Part shown: in pieces, positions 1 to 8,924 of the stretch
How positions within the stretch are numbered: the first letter of the stretch is position 1
Layout of the letters: the number at the start of each line of letters is the position of its first letter
NCBI RefSeq assembly: GCF_023555055.1
Contig: NZ_JAMJPL010000005.1
Location: 1 to 64,000, forward strand
Length of the DNA stretch: 64,000 bases
Direction: 5' to 3'
From: Marinobacter sp. ATCH36
Lineage (GTDB): Bacteria > Pseudomonadota > Gammaproteobacteria > Pseudomonadales > Oleiphilaceae
Notes under the pieces: model-generated
The model's database searches: none
Seen by the model: only the letters and a program-made list of their open reading frames with translations
What the model was told of the DNA's origin: nothing
Translations under genes and position numbers: made by a program

Positions 1-76
1 ACTCAGCCGTGAAACAGACCAGCGCCGATGGTAGTGTGGCTTCTGCCCATGTGAGAGTAGGTCATCGTCAGGCTCT
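1..76 (+). rRNA. rrf: 5S ribosomal RNA, 3' part
   Basis: The first ~76 bases carry the conserved 3' half of bacterial 5S rRNA. They include the GCGCCGATGGTAGTGTGG segment and the GAGAGTAGGTCATCGTCAGG end, which pairs with the missing 5' end. The 5' part lies before the window, so this is the tail of an rRNA operon entering from the left. A strong terminator follows directly. The exact 3' end is estimated from the usual 5S terminal stem. Confidence 0.93.
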
Positions 77-84
77 TAATACCG

Positions 85-121
85 AAAAACCCCGTCAGCA
101 AACGCTGCCGGGGTTTTTTAT
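85..121 (+). terminator. Rho-independent terminator of the rRNA operon
   Basis: AAAACCCCG at 86-94 pairs with CGGGGTTTT at 109-117, and an inner CAGC/GCTG stem sits inside it. A T-run follows. The hairpin lies just after the 5S end, so it most likely ends the rRNA transcript. The A-run on the other side could also let it stop the converging kinase gene transcribed from the right. Confidence 0.9.
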
Positions 122-149
122 TGGCGGGTGAAAAGTGGGTCAATGATAT

Positions 150-866
150 TCAGGGCAACCAGATCTCGAACACTCCGCCTCCCAAGCTGCCACCATTGTG
201 AAGCCGAATTGACCCTGTCCGGTCTCCGTCACCGTGCAACTGGGCTACGGACGACGCGAAGAATAAACCCAGGCTTGTGCTCCCGCTCTTGAAATCCAGG
301 GATTTGAATCCCGGTGTGCCGCTGTGTTGCATGCTTTCCGGATACCCATCACCATCATCCTCAACGCCAATCACCAGAAACCCCTGCTGCTCCGACGCCG
401 TCAGTTTGATTCTGGTGCTGGTGTATCGTATGGCGTTGTTAATGGTGTTGTTCAGCACGCCGGTCAGCAAATCCTCATCGAAAAACCCATTCTCGTCATC
501 AGCCTCTATCTCCAGCCCTATTCCCAGACCTTCTAGAAGTGGTGTGTGCCGCGCCATATGCTCAGAAAGGAAGTCGGGGACGAAGTGCTCCTCAATGTGA
601 GCCGAGAGATTATTTTCACCAAGCCGATAGATACCGAGCAGTTGCACCAGATCATTGTGCATGCGCTCAGCCTCGTACTGTAGTGTATTGAAACGTGAGG
701 ACTCTCCAATCAACTGGCCCTGTTCCTGGCGTAGTTCGTCGAGAGAATTCAGAAGCATACCGAGGGAGTTCTTCATATCGTGAACGGCTGATGCCAGGAC
801 CATGGAGAAATCGATACTTTGCGCTTCCTGGAATTCCACAGGAGTGTCGTGGTTATTGGTGCTCAT
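150..866 (-). CDS. Small sensor-less histidine kinase (HATPase)
   Basis: A 238-residue histidine kinase core without a membrane segment or sensor domain. The H-box has a phospho-acceptor His at residue 29 (AVHDMKNSLG). The ATPase half shows an N-box (NTINNAIRYT), a G1 box (EDDGDGYPE) and a C-terminal glycine-rich region. Its start codon overlaps the stop of the upstream receiver-TPR gene by four bases, so the two are probably translationally coupled and work together. It is the last gene of the hybrid-sensor operon and could serve as kinase or phosphatase for the receiver-TPR partner. The family is clear from the motifs; the signal and output are not known. Confidence 0.85.
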   Translation of the reverse strand: MSTNNHDTPVEFQEAQSIDFSMVLASAVHDMKNSLGMLLNSLDELRQEQGQLIGESSRFNTLQYEAERMHNDLVQLLGIYRLGENNLSAHIEEHFVPDFLSEHMARHTPLLEGLGIGLEIEADDENGFFDEDLLTGVLNNTINNAIRYTSTRIKLTASEQQGFLVIGVEDDGDGYPESMQHSGTPGFKSLDFKSGSTSLGLFFASSVAQLHGDGDRTGSIRLHNGGSLGGGVFEIWLP

Positions 867-2506
867 GACATCATTCCTTTCAGTTTTTTGTCCAGGGACA
901 TCAGCCGACGATACTGTCTGTGTTGCTCCGGTAATCCCGAAAGTCTCGAAAGGTAAACGTCGCAGCGCTTCAACAGATCAGGATCGCCTGGTGTTTCCTG
1001 ATACTGTTTCATCAATACTTGTACCAGGTTGAGGTTGAGTGAGGCGTGAGAAGGGACTATTTCGAGCGCCTGGCTGAACGTGGCGACAGCCTCATCCAGC
1101 TTTCCTGCCTCAAATGCCTTTATGCCATCCCGATTAAGGGATCTTGCCTGCAGTTTTTGCCGGAATCCTACCGGCTCATCGAGCAAATTCTCGATCTTAT
1201 GCAGCAGCGTCGGGTTATCATGGAAACGGTTGGCGAGTGATGCCAGCAGGGACTTTGCTTCCTCGTCCCGGCCTAGTCTGAACAGTGTCTTGGCATAATC
1301 CAGGCCGACGTCGGGATCCATCATGTTCGGATCGTCCAACTCCTCGGCGATGCTCTCGATAGCTTTCCGGGCTTCGCCCATGCGTCCCTGACCGACGTGA
1401 ACCCGTGACTGAACAATGCGGCTCCGGACCTTGATAATATCCTTATCAGCGAAGCGTTTTTCCATGCGACGCAGAATGGTGAGGGCTTCGTCGGCATGAG
1501 CCGAACCTTCGTCAGAAGTATCACCTTCGCTAAGATCCGATAGCGACTGCCCCATTGCCAGGTAATGCTCGTAGCTGTCGTGTATAGAGTAGGTGCCGAG
1601 AGCGACGGTTTGCCGCCATGCATCTGAGGCTGTTGCCATATCCTGGTTGGATGCGGCGAGTGTTGCAAGATGCTTTTGTCGCAACAGAGCATTCGGAGAA
1701 TGCTCTGCGGCCTTTTCCAGAATTTGCTGTGCCTGGGTTGGGCGCCCCTGTCTTTCCAGTGCCTCGGCCAGCAGATCGTAGGCTTCCATGTAATCCGGGT
1801 GTTTCGCAACCAGATCCTTCAGGGTGATAGCGGCATCATCATAATTCTGGTTGGCTAACAGAATTTTGCCACGGCCCAACCTGGCCCATGACAGGTCCCG
1901 CTGCGCCAGCACGTCATCGTAGATTTTCAGAGCATGGCTGAAGTCTCCCACCTGGAAATAGAGATCGGCGAGTGTTTTCGTCAGCCATGTCTTGTAACGG
2001 GGTTTTGCCGGAAGCGTCTGCAGACACAGGGAGATGGCTTCAGGAAAGTTTTCGCGGTCGATTTCCCGATTAATGGGAAGCAGGGCATTGCGTTGCGAAA
2101 TCAGCCCGCTGAGGCGTTTTTCCAACATGGTGCGGTTGATTGGTTTTGTCAGATAGGCGTCGGGCTGGTATTCCCTTGCGCCCATAACCATCTCTTTCGA
2201 GGTTTCGGCGGTAACCATCAGGAACAGCGATGATCGTTTCAGAAGTTTCTTGTGTCGCAGCTCCTCCAGAATGTGCTGGCCGTCCTTGCCTTCCCCCAGG
2301 TTGTAGTCGCAAAGGACCACATCGACATGATTGTAGGAGCAGTACTGAACAGCAGTGGAGGCATTGGGCAAAAGCTCGATTTTGTCAGCCCCACAGCTGC
2401 GTAACATCTGCCTCATGGAAAGACGAAAATTCTCAAAATCATCGACAACGAGAAAACTGAGTTTTGCGAAGGTATTGCCGATAGCATTGTCTGTTGAGAC
2501 GGTCAT
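863..2506 (-). CDS. Response regulator receiver protein with TPR repeats
   Basis: A 547-residue protein with an N-terminal receiver domain. The phospho-acceptor is Asp67 in LCDYNLGEGKDG, and the conserved Thr and Lys lie in MVTAET and YLTKPIN. The remaining ~400 residues are tetratricopeptide-type helical repeats (for example the stretch beginning AWARLGRGKILL-like around residue 205 and the one near the C-terminus beginning FEAGKLDEAVATF). There is no DNA-binding domain, so output is probably through protein contacts. The gene overlaps both neighbours by four bases: the hybrid sensor upstream and the small kinase downstream. This suggests one three-protein phosphorelay. Its target is not visible here. 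Confidence 0.87.
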   Translation of the reverse strand: MTVSTDNAIGNTFAKLSFLVVDDFENFRLSMRQMLRSCGADKIELLPNASTAVQYCSYNHVDVVLCDYNLGEGKDGQHILEELRHKKLLKRSSLFLMVTAETSKEMVMGAREYQPDAYLTKPINRTMLEKRLSGLISQRNALLPINREIDRENFPEAISLCLQTLPAKPRYKTWLTKTLADLYFQVGDFSHALKIYDDVLAQRDLSWARLGRGKILLANQNYDDAAITLKDLVAKHPDYMEAYDLLAEALERQGRPTQAQQILEKAAEHSPNALLRQKHLATLAASNQDMATASDAWRQTVALGTYSIHDSYEHYLAMGQSLSDLSEGDTSDEGSAHADEALTILRRMEKRFADKDIIKVRSRIVQSRVHVGQGRMGEARKAIESIAEELDDPNMMDPDVGLDYAKTLFRLGRDEEAKSLLASLANRFHDNPTLLHKIENLLDEPVGFRQKLQARSLNRDGIKAFEAGKLDEAVATFSQALEIVPSHASLNLNLVQVLMKQYQETPGDPDLLKRCDVYLSRLSGLPEQHRQYRRLMSLDKKLKGMMS

Positions 2507-5500
2507 GGGCGCTTCTGTTTCAGTAACTTGTTAACCACTGCCCTGAGGGCCGCTGGTTTTACAGGTTTGTAGAGAATCTGATAGCCCCGGTTAATGGCAT
2601 CTTCCCTGACGTCCGGAGCCATGTAGCCGGTAATGAGTATGCCAGGTATATCATTGGTTGCCTCGTGTCTCAATGAGTCCATGGCGTCAAGACCGTTACG
2701 GTTATCATCAAGCTGATAATCCGCCAGTATGATGTCCGGCTCGGTTCCGTTCAGCTTGTCGTGGGCGTCCTCAAGGCTTTCGGCGGTTGTGACGTCACAT
2801 TGCCAGTTGTCCAGCAGGGCACTCATGCCGTGCAGGATGGCAGGGTCATTGTCGATACACAGCACGTGCAGTCCTCCCAGGCTGGAGACGCGCCGGGATG
2901 CGGCTGCCGGCTTGGCAGCATTCTGCTCGGTGTGTTCAGGGGGAGCGACCGGCACAGTTATGCTGAACACACTGCCCAGGCCCTGAACGGAGCGCACATT
3001 GACCGGATGGTTGAGCATGCCGCAGATTCGATCGACGATGGCCAGCCCCAATCCCAGACCTTTTTTGTCCCGGCCCTGCTGGAAGCGGCGAAACTCCTCA
3101 AAAATATGGGCGAGCTGATCATCCGGGATACCGGGGCCGGTGTCCCAGACCTCAATGCGAATATAGCCTTTGAGACGACGGCACCCGAGCAGGATCTTTC
3201 CACTGGGGGTATAGCGGATGGCATTGGAAAGGAAGTTCTGTATCACCCGTCTGAGCAATTTGGAATCAGAGCGAATCCAGGCACTGCTGGGTACGACGTG
3301 CAGATCCAGCCCCTGATCTTTGGCGATGGCGGAGAAATCGGTTGCCAGGTGACGCATGATCTCATTGACCGGGAATACACCAATGTCCGGTTCCAGCGCG
3401 CCGGCATCGAGTTTGGATATGTCCAGCAGCGTACTGATGATTTCCTCGGCAGCCCCCAGAGAACTGTCAATATGCTCCACCAGTTCGCTCATTTCCGGGT
3501 CACGAGCCTTGCCGGCCAGCGCTGATGTGAATAATCGCGCAGCGTTCAGTGGTTGCAGCAGGTCATGACTGGCGGAAGCGAGAAAGCGGGTTTTGCTCTG
3601 GTTGGCCTGCTCAGCAACGGATTTGGCCTTGAGCATCTGCTCATTGATGACCTGCAACTCCTGGGTGCGTTCCTTGACCCGTTGTTCCAGATAGATATTG
3701 GTTTCCTTCAGCGCCTGTTCGGTGCGGCGCATGGCAGTGATGTCCTGGAATGTGGTTACGTAGCCGCCACCTGGAATCGGGCTGCCGTCAATTCGCAGCA
3801 CGGTGCCGTCCGGTCGCTGACGCTCGTAGGACATGGCAAGGCCTTCCCGCATCTTGCTGCAACGGTCGGTAATAATCTCGTCGATACGCCTTGCCGGCAG
3901 GTTTGCATTGGTCAGGTTGTAGCGCATCAGGTCTTCCACCGGCCGGCCGACCCGGACAAAACCGGCGGGATAGTTGAATTGCTCGAGGTAGCGCTGATTC
4001 CATACCACCAGCTGTTGCTGATGATTCACCACCGAAACGCCCAGGCTGATGTTCTCAATAGCGGACTGCAGCAACTCCCGGCTGAAGGTCATGGCCTGGG
4101 AGGCTTCATCGACGATACTGACAACGTCCTCAATCTGCATGTCCCGACCGGTCAGGGTCGACTCAAGGACGACCCTGGCCGTTGATGCGCCGATAACTGA
4201 AGCCAGCTGACGCTCGATAAACTTCATAAGATGTGATGAAGCCGGGCGGTGAAGGTGCAGGCGGATCGCGTTACGCCGCTCGTAGTTGCGGAAAATGGCT
4301 TCCGCCCGCTCCTCTCCCATAAAGCGGTCGGCAATAGCCTGGAGATCCGAGGTAAGGATCTCGCCCTGCCAGCTTTGTTGCTGGGGTGTTTCAGCTTTAG
4401 GCTGAGGGTCCTGAAAGAAAGAAGCGATCTGGATTTTTTCACGCACTCGTTGGCGGGTGAGCATGGACAGAACAATGTAGGTGATGCTGTTAATGCCAAG
4501 GCTCCAGATGATGCCATGGCTAATCTGGTCCAGCTCGGAGCCGAAAAGGGCCGTCGGCCTGGTCCAATTGATTCCCCAGATACCCTGTTCGATCAGGGTA
4601 TCACTAAGCCAGCCGGTGGAAGCGAGCGCAGGTAACAGCAGAGTATAGCACCACATCAGGAAGCCCAGCCCAAGCCCCCATACTGCACCGGTGTGATTGC
4701 CCCTGCGCCAGAGTATGCCGCCCACCAGGGCGGGACCGAACTGGGCTGCGGCCGCGAAAGAGAGGAGCCCGAACGCCGTCAGGCTGTAATCTTCCCCGGC
4801 CATTCGATAGAAACCGTAAGCGGTAAAAAGAACAACGAAAATGGCAACCCTGCGGATGCTTAACAGCAGGTAGCTGAGATCGGAGCGTTTGTTCATGCCC
4901 GGCCGGAAAAATTTCAGCAGGGCAGGCATGATGATCTCGTTGCTGACCATGGTGGCGATGGCCACGGAACAGACAATCACCATGGCTGCGGCCGCTGATC
5001 CACCCCCCAGGAAGGCCAGTATGGCGAGCCATTGTTCGCCCGCGGCAATGGGCAGGTTGAGAATCAGTATGTCGGGGTCCGAGAACGCGAATTCCGGTGA
5101 CAGAAGTCCGGCTGCAGCGATGGGCAATACAAAGGCACTGGCAATGATCAGGTAAATAGGCATGGCCCATCGGGCGGTTTCAAAATCCCGGTGATCGGTG
5201 TTTTCCACCACCATCACGTGAAACTGGCGTGGCAGGCAAATGATGGCGAGCATGGCCACTAGCGTCTGGGTAATGAAGGCTGGCGCCTCAATGCCATCCG
5301 TGGTCAGAGTTCCCATCAGTCCGGCATCACGGACATTGTCCCACAGGTCGCCAAATCCGCCGTAAATGCCATAACTGACAAACAGCCCTACAGCCACGAA
5401 AGCAACGATCTTGATGAGTGACTCGAAGGCAACAGCCTGAATCATACCGCGATGGTGTTCTGTGGACTCAAGGTGCCGGGTGCCGAACAGAACAGTGAAC

Positions 5501-6021
5501 ACCGCCAGAACGAGGGTGATGTACCACGCAGAGTCGTTCCATGCGGCGGTGCTCAGCTCAGTGTGAGCCGCTCCGGAGTCGGACAGAACGTTGAAGCCCA
5601 TGGATATGGCTTTTAACTGGAGCGCTATGTAGGGAACGCTGCCGATGAGGGCGAAGATCGCGACCATGGCCGCCAGGGATTGCGATTTACCATACCGGGA
5701 GGCAATGAAGTCGGCGATGGAAGTGGTGTTGTTACGTTTACTGATGAAGATAATGCGGCGCAACAGTGGGGCGCCGAACACGAATACCAGCAAGGGCCCC
5801 AGGTAGATGGGCAGGAAGCCCAGTCCTTCCTGTGTCGCACGCCCGACAGCACCGTAGAAGGTCCAGGAGGTGAAATAAACCGCGAGGGACAGAGCGTAAA
5901 CATGGGTCCTGGCCCAACGGCGACGATACAGCCCGGGGTGACGGTCGCCAGCCCAGGCAATGGCAAACAGCAGCGAGATGTAAGTGATCGAAATGAGGAC
6001 TAACAGCCAGCCACTGAGCAT
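2503..6021 (-). CDS. Sodium:solute symporter-like hybrid sensor kinase/response regulator (CrbS/MxtR type)
   Basis: A 1172-residue protein with four parts. Residues ~1-500 form a multi-pass SLC5/sodium:solute symporter-like region. A linker is followed by a PAS domain at ~650-770 (ENISLGVSVVN onward). The histidine kinase has phospho-acceptor His819 (SASHDLLQPLNAARLF) and N/G boxes (FLSNAIRYT, DTGPGIP, GLGLGLAIV). The C-terminal receiver has Asp1101 (LADYQLDDNRNG). This is the arrangement of CbrA/CrbS/MxtR sensors; CrbS-type members control acetate metabolism in Vibrio and Pseudomonas relatives. A symporter gene lies just upstream in the transcription direction. A role in acetate or short-carboxylate sensing is therefore inferred. 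No LuxR-type CrbR partner is in this window. Confidence 0.88.
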   Translation of the reverse strand: MLSGWLLVLISITYISLLFAIAWAGDRHPGLYRRRWARTHVYALSLAVYFTSWTFYGAVGRATQEGLGFLPIYLGPLLVFVFGAPLLRRIIFISKRNNTTSIADFIASRYGKSQSLAAMVAIFALIGSVPYIALQLKAISMGFNVLSDSGAAHTELSTAAWNDSAWYITLVLAVFTVLFGTRHLESTEHHRGMIQAVAFESLIKIVAFVAVGLFVSYGIYGGFGDLWDNVRDAGLMGTLTTDGIEAPAFITQTLVAMLAIICLPRQFHVMVVENTDHRDFETARWAMPIYLIIASAFVLPIAAAGLLSPEFAFSDPDILILNLPIAAGEQWLAILAFLGGGSAAAAMVIVCSVAIATMVSNEIIMPALLKFFRPGMNKRSDLSYLLLSIRRVAIFVVLFTAYGFYRMAGEDYSLTAFGLLSFAAAAQFGPALVGGILWRRGNHTGAVWGLGLGFLMWCYTLLLPALASTGWLSDTLIEQGIWGINWTRPTALFGSELDQISHGIIWSLGINSITYIVLSMLTRQRVREKIQIASFFQDPQPKAETPQQQSWQGEILTSDLQAIADRFMGEERAEAIFRNYERRNAIRLHLHRPASSHLMKFIERQLASVIGASTARVVLESTLTGRDMQIEDVVSIVDEASQAMTFSRELLQSAIENISLGVSVVNHQQQLVVWNQRYLEQFNYPAGFVRVGRPVEDLMRYNLTNANLPARRIDEIITDRCSKMREGLAMSYERQRPDGTVLRIDGSPIPGGGYVTTFQDITAMRRTEQALKETNIYLEQRVKERTQELQVINEQMLKAKSVAEQANQSKTRFLASASHDLLQPLNAARLFTSALAGKARDPEMSELVEHIDSSLGAAEEIISTLLDISKLDAGALEPDIGVFPVNEIMRHLATDFSAIAKDQGLDLHVVPSSAWIRSDSKLLRRVIQNFLSNAIRYTPSGKILLGCRRLKGYIRIEVWDTGPGIPDDQLAHIFEEFRRFQQGRDKKGLGLGLAIVDRICGMLNHPVNVRSVQGLGSVFSITVPVAPPEHTEQNAAKPAAASRRVSSLGGLHVLCIDNDPAILHGMSALLDNWQCDVTTAESLEDAHDKLNGTEPDIILADYQLDDNRNGLDAMDSLRHEATNDIPGILITGYMAPDVREDAINRGYQILYKPVKPAALRAVVNKLLKQKRP

Positions 6022-6073
6022 AAACAGGCTTTCCCAGAATACGGTGATCGGACGTCAGGCTCGGAACCGGTAC

Positions 6074-6580
6074 TTACCGGTCGCAGGCAAGTTCCAGTAA
6101 CCGGTCGTCTTCGGACAAGGTTCGGAGTGCGCTGGTATCCAGGCTTTTTTCGCCCTTCAGGGGCACCAGTTCACTCGTGTCACAGTTTAGCAGATACATT
6201 TTCTGGGATACCGCATCGGTATAGGACTGTTCAAACCGATAAAGACTGAAACGGACGATATTCTGATCGGGGTTGTCCTGTACCACGCTATTGGTATCCA
6301 GGACGGTAAAGGCGGTCACCTGCGGCACCACATAGGCCCATGGCCGCCAGGGTGCGCCGTACTCCTCGGTGCTGACGACGATGGCTTCTTCAGGAAGCTG
6401 TGTCTGTTTGAGTTCAAACCAGGTGTACTCCATGTATATCAGGTAGCCCAGCATACCTGCACCAGCGAACGCGGGAATGATCCACTTGGGGGCCTTCTTG
6501 CGGGTGATGGAACGTATACTCAGGGCGATACCGGCAGCGCCAAGACCACAGAATACGGTTGCCACAAAAGTCCAGAACAT
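6074..6580 (-). CDS. Conserved small membrane protein of unknown function
   Basis: A 168-residue protein with two hydrophobic segments (about residues 3-22 and 34-50). A basic stretch separates them (SITRKKAPK), and an acidic, soluble C-terminal domain of ~115 residues follows, probably outside the cytoplasmic membrane. I do not recognise a named family. It sits between the symporter gene and the hybrid sensor on the same strand, 52 bases before the sensor, so it may share a transcript with the signalling genes. A terminator after the symporter separates it from the transport genes. An accessory role in the transporter/sensor locus is a guess from position only. Confidence 0.7.
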   Translation of the reverse strand: MFWTFVATVFCGLGAAGIALSIRSITRKKAPKWIIPAFAGAGMLGYLIYMEYTWFELKQTQLPEEAIVVSTEEYGAPWRPWAYVVPQVTAFTVLDTNSVVQDNPDQNIVRFSLYRFEQSYTDAVSQKMYLLNCDTSELVPLKGEKSLDTSALRTLSEDDRLLELACDR

Positions 6581-6592
6581 AAGATTGTTTCC

Positions 6593-6631
6593 TTGAAAAA
6601 AAACGGGCTTCCCCTAAGAGGAAGCCCGTTC
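6593..6631 (-). terminator. Rho-independent terminator after the symporter operon
   Basis: AACGGGCTTCC (6602-6612) pairs with GGAAGCCCGTT (6620-6630). Read on the minus strand, the stem is followed by an uninterrupted run of U (the A-run from 6593). It lies 48 bases beyond the symporter stop codon, so it should end or attenuate the DUF4212-symporter transcript before the next gene. Confidence 0.88.
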
Positions 6632-6677
6632 AGGTTCAGCCTGTCAGATTCTCATCTGTCATTGGCTGACGTGTTAC

Positions 6678-8447
6678 TTAGTGGTCATAAGATTTGCCGG
6701 CACCGCGTGGGTAACGGACGCTTTCGACCAGTTCCTGAATCTCAATGGGCGGCTCTTCGGTCGCGTGAGAGACCGCAAAGGCTACCGCAAAGTTGATGAT
6801 TGCACCAACCGCACCGAACGACAGCGGGGAAATACCCAGCAGCCAGTTGTCCGGAGTGTTGGCCAGGTTGTTGGTCCCAGGAATGAAGAACCAGCCAAGG
6901 AAGATAAAGATGTAGACCAAGGTTGCACCCAGGCCGGCCAACATACCCGAGATGGCGCCAACATTGTTGATGCGCTTGAAGAAGATACCCATCATCAGCG
7001 CCGGGAACAGCGAGGCTGCCGCGATACCGAAGGCCAGAGCCACAACCTGCGCGGCGAAACCTGGTGGGTTGGCACCGAGGTAGGTGGCCAGCACTATGGC
7101 GACGGCCATGGAGATACGTGCCGCCAGTAGCTCTCCTTTCTCCGATATATCGGGTTTGATGCCGCCCTTGATCAGGTCGTGACTCACCGCGGACGAGATT
7201 GCGAGCAACAGACCAGCCGCTGTCGACAATGCCGCTGCGAGACCACCGGCTGCAATCAGGCCGATAACCCAGCCTGGTAGGTTGGCAATTTCAGGGTTGG
7301 CCAGTACCAGGATGTCGTTGTTATAGGTGAATTCGTTACCTTCCCAGCCGCGGGCTGCAGCTGCTTCAGCGAACTCGGCATTGCCCTCGTTGTAGAACTG
7401 GATTCGACCGTCATTGTTCTTGTCTTCGTACTGGATCAGGCCGGTAACTTCCCACTCCTGAATCCACTGGGGCCGTTGGTCATACTCGATGGCCTGACCA
7501 TCAACGCCATCCGGATAGATGGTGGTCATCAGGTTCAGCCGAGCCATGGAAGCAACCGCAGGTGCAGTCAGGTACAGCAGGGCGATGAAGACCAGGGCCC
7601 AGCCAGCTGACCAGCGCGCATCTGCAACCTTGGGTACGGTGAAGAAGCGGATGATAACGTGTGGAAGACCAGCGGTACCGATCATCAGCGACAGGGTAAA
7701 CAGAACCATGTTCAGTTTATTGTCCACGTCAGCCGTGTAATCCCGGAACCCCAGTTCGGTAATGACCTGGTCCAGTTTCTCCAGCAGCGGTATGCCAGAC
7801 TCCACGTGGGTAGAGAACAGACCCAGCGGGGGCAGCGGATTGCCAGTCAGCTGCAGTGAGATAAACACGGCAGGAATGGTGTAGGCAATGATCAGTACGC
7901 AGTACTGGGCCACCTGGGTATAGGTGATGCCTTTCATGCCACCGAGTACCGCGTAGATGAAGATCACAATCGCCGCAATGATCAGGCCCATGGTGGAATC
8001 TACTTCCAGGAACCGCGAGAAGGCCACACCGGCACCGGCCATCTGGCCGATAACGTAGGTAACCGACGCCACGATCAGACAGGCTACTGCTACAAACCGC
8101 GCATTCCTGCTATAGAAGCGGTCGCCGATGAACTCGGGAACCGTGAACTTGCCAAACTTGCGCAGGTAAGGGGCAAGCAGCATGGCCAGCAGTACGTAAC
8201 CACCGGTCCAGCCCATCAGGAAGGTTGAGTTGGCATAGCCGCCGGCGGCAATCAGGCCCGCCATGGAAATAAAGGATGCCGCGGACATCCAGTCAGCACC
8301 GATAGCGGCACCGTTGGTGATTGGATGAACGCCGCCACCCGCGACGTAGAAATCACTGGTGCTACCGGCACGTGCCCAGATGGCGATACCGATATAGAGG
8401 GCGAATGAACCGCCTACAAACAACAGGTTGATGACAAATTGACTCAT
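6678..8447 (-). CDS. Sodium:solute symporter, VC_2705/ActP-like
   Basis: A 589-residue integral membrane protein of the SLC5/sodium:solute symporter family. It has many hydrophobic helices and the family signature around GADWMSAASFISMAG near residue 55. It pairs with the DUF4212 small membrane protein encoded six bases upstream, which is the usual arrangement of the VC_2705-type symporters related to acetate permease ActP. Acetate or another short monocarboxylate is the likely substrate, but the sequence does not prove it. An unusual ~85-residue hydrophilic insert near residues 310-395 contains an EF-hand-like loop (DKNNDGRIQFYNE, 342-354). The adjacent hybrid sensor carries a related transporter domain, which supports a shared substrate theme. 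Confidence 0.9.
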   Translation of the reverse strand: MSQFVINLLFVGGSFALYIGIAIWARAGSTSDFYVAGGGVHPITNGAAIGADWMSAASFISMAGLIAAGGYANSTFLMGWTGGYVLLAMLLAPYLRKFGKFTVPEFIGDRFYSRNARFVAVACLIVASVTYVIGQMAGAGVAFSRFLEVDSTMGLIIAAIVIFIYAVLGGMKGITYTQVAQYCVLIIAYTIPAVFISLQLTGNPLPPLGLFSTHVESGIPLLEKLDQVITELGFRDYTADVDNKLNMVLFTLSLMIGTAGLPHVIIRFFTVPKVADARWSAGWALVFIALLYLTAPAVASMARLNLMTTIYPDGVDGQAIEYDQRPQWIQEWEVTGLIQYEDKNNDGRIQFYNEGNAEFAEAAAARGWEGNEFTYNNDILVLANPEIANLPGWVIGLIAAGGLAAALSTAAGLLLAISSAVSHDLIKGGIKPDISEKGELLAARISMAVAIVLATYLGANPPGFAAQVVALAFGIAAASLFPALMMGIFFKRINNVGAISGMLAGLGATLVYIFIFLGWFFIPGTNNLANTPDNWLLGISPLSFGAVGAIINFAVAFAVSHATEEPPIEIQELVESVRYPRGAGKSYDH

Positions 8448-8453
8448 TCGAAC

Positions 8454-8717
8454 TTACTCCTCATGCACGTCGAATTTTTCATCGAGCCGGTTCATACGCC
8501 ATGCGTAATGAAAAATCAGCGCGATGAAGGTAAGAATCGAACCCTGTTGGGCGAACCAGAACCCGAGGTCTGTTCCGCCGATAGGGATACCGGCGAGCAT
8601 GGGGCGAAGTAATATCGCAAATCCATAAGATACCAGGGCCCAGACAATCAGGCTCCCGAATATCAGACGAAGATTCGCCTTCCAATAATTCACAGCATCG
8701 TAGTCATGACCTGACAT
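8454..8717 (-). CDS. DUF4212 small membrane subunit of the symporter
   Basis: An 87-residue protein with two hydrophobic segments, about residues 14-34 and 51-71, and short charged ends. DUF4212 proteins are typically encoded directly before VC_2705-type sodium:solute symporters, as here with a six-base gap. They are thought to act as a small partner subunit. A clear ribosome binding site (AGGAGTG) precedes the ATG at 8717. It opens the two-gene transport operon, and the 207-base AT-rich region upstream should hold the promoter. Confidence 0.88.
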   Translation of the reverse strand: MSGHDYDAVNYWKANLRLIFGSLIVWALVSYGFAILLRPMLAGIPIGGTDLGFWFAQQGSILTFIALIFHYAWRMNRLDEKFDVHEE

Positions 8718-8924
8718 AGGATCACTCCTGTCTTGTTGTTGTGGAGGTTGGGTGGGTTTTCCGTGAGGTGTTTTTTGTAGAGAAATTATTATTCATATAG
8801 TTCTTCTCCGACTTGTTGTCCCTCCTGACTTTACCCGTCAAGCAATATATAGATATTGGCAAAAGGTCTAATTCTCAGTTATTTGCCCGTGAAAACGTCC
8901 ATAAATGCGACACTGTTCCTAATA
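8718..8924. promoter_or_regulatory. AT-rich intergenic region upstream of the DUF4212-symporter operon
   Basis: These 207 bases are noticeably AT-rich compared with flanking genes. They separate the exonuclease gene from the transport operon on the same strand. They hold a perfect dyad, CAATAT-ATAG-ATATTG (8843-8858), that could be an operator. I could not pick a convincing -35/-10 pair. No gene is visible; the short ORF across it on the plus strand looks spurious. Confidence 0.5.

Noticed and set aside
2761..3525. 254-codon plus-strand frame opposite the hybrid sensor
   Set aside because: The minus-strand kinase and receiver motifs are unambiguous here. The plus-strand frame has no matching domain.
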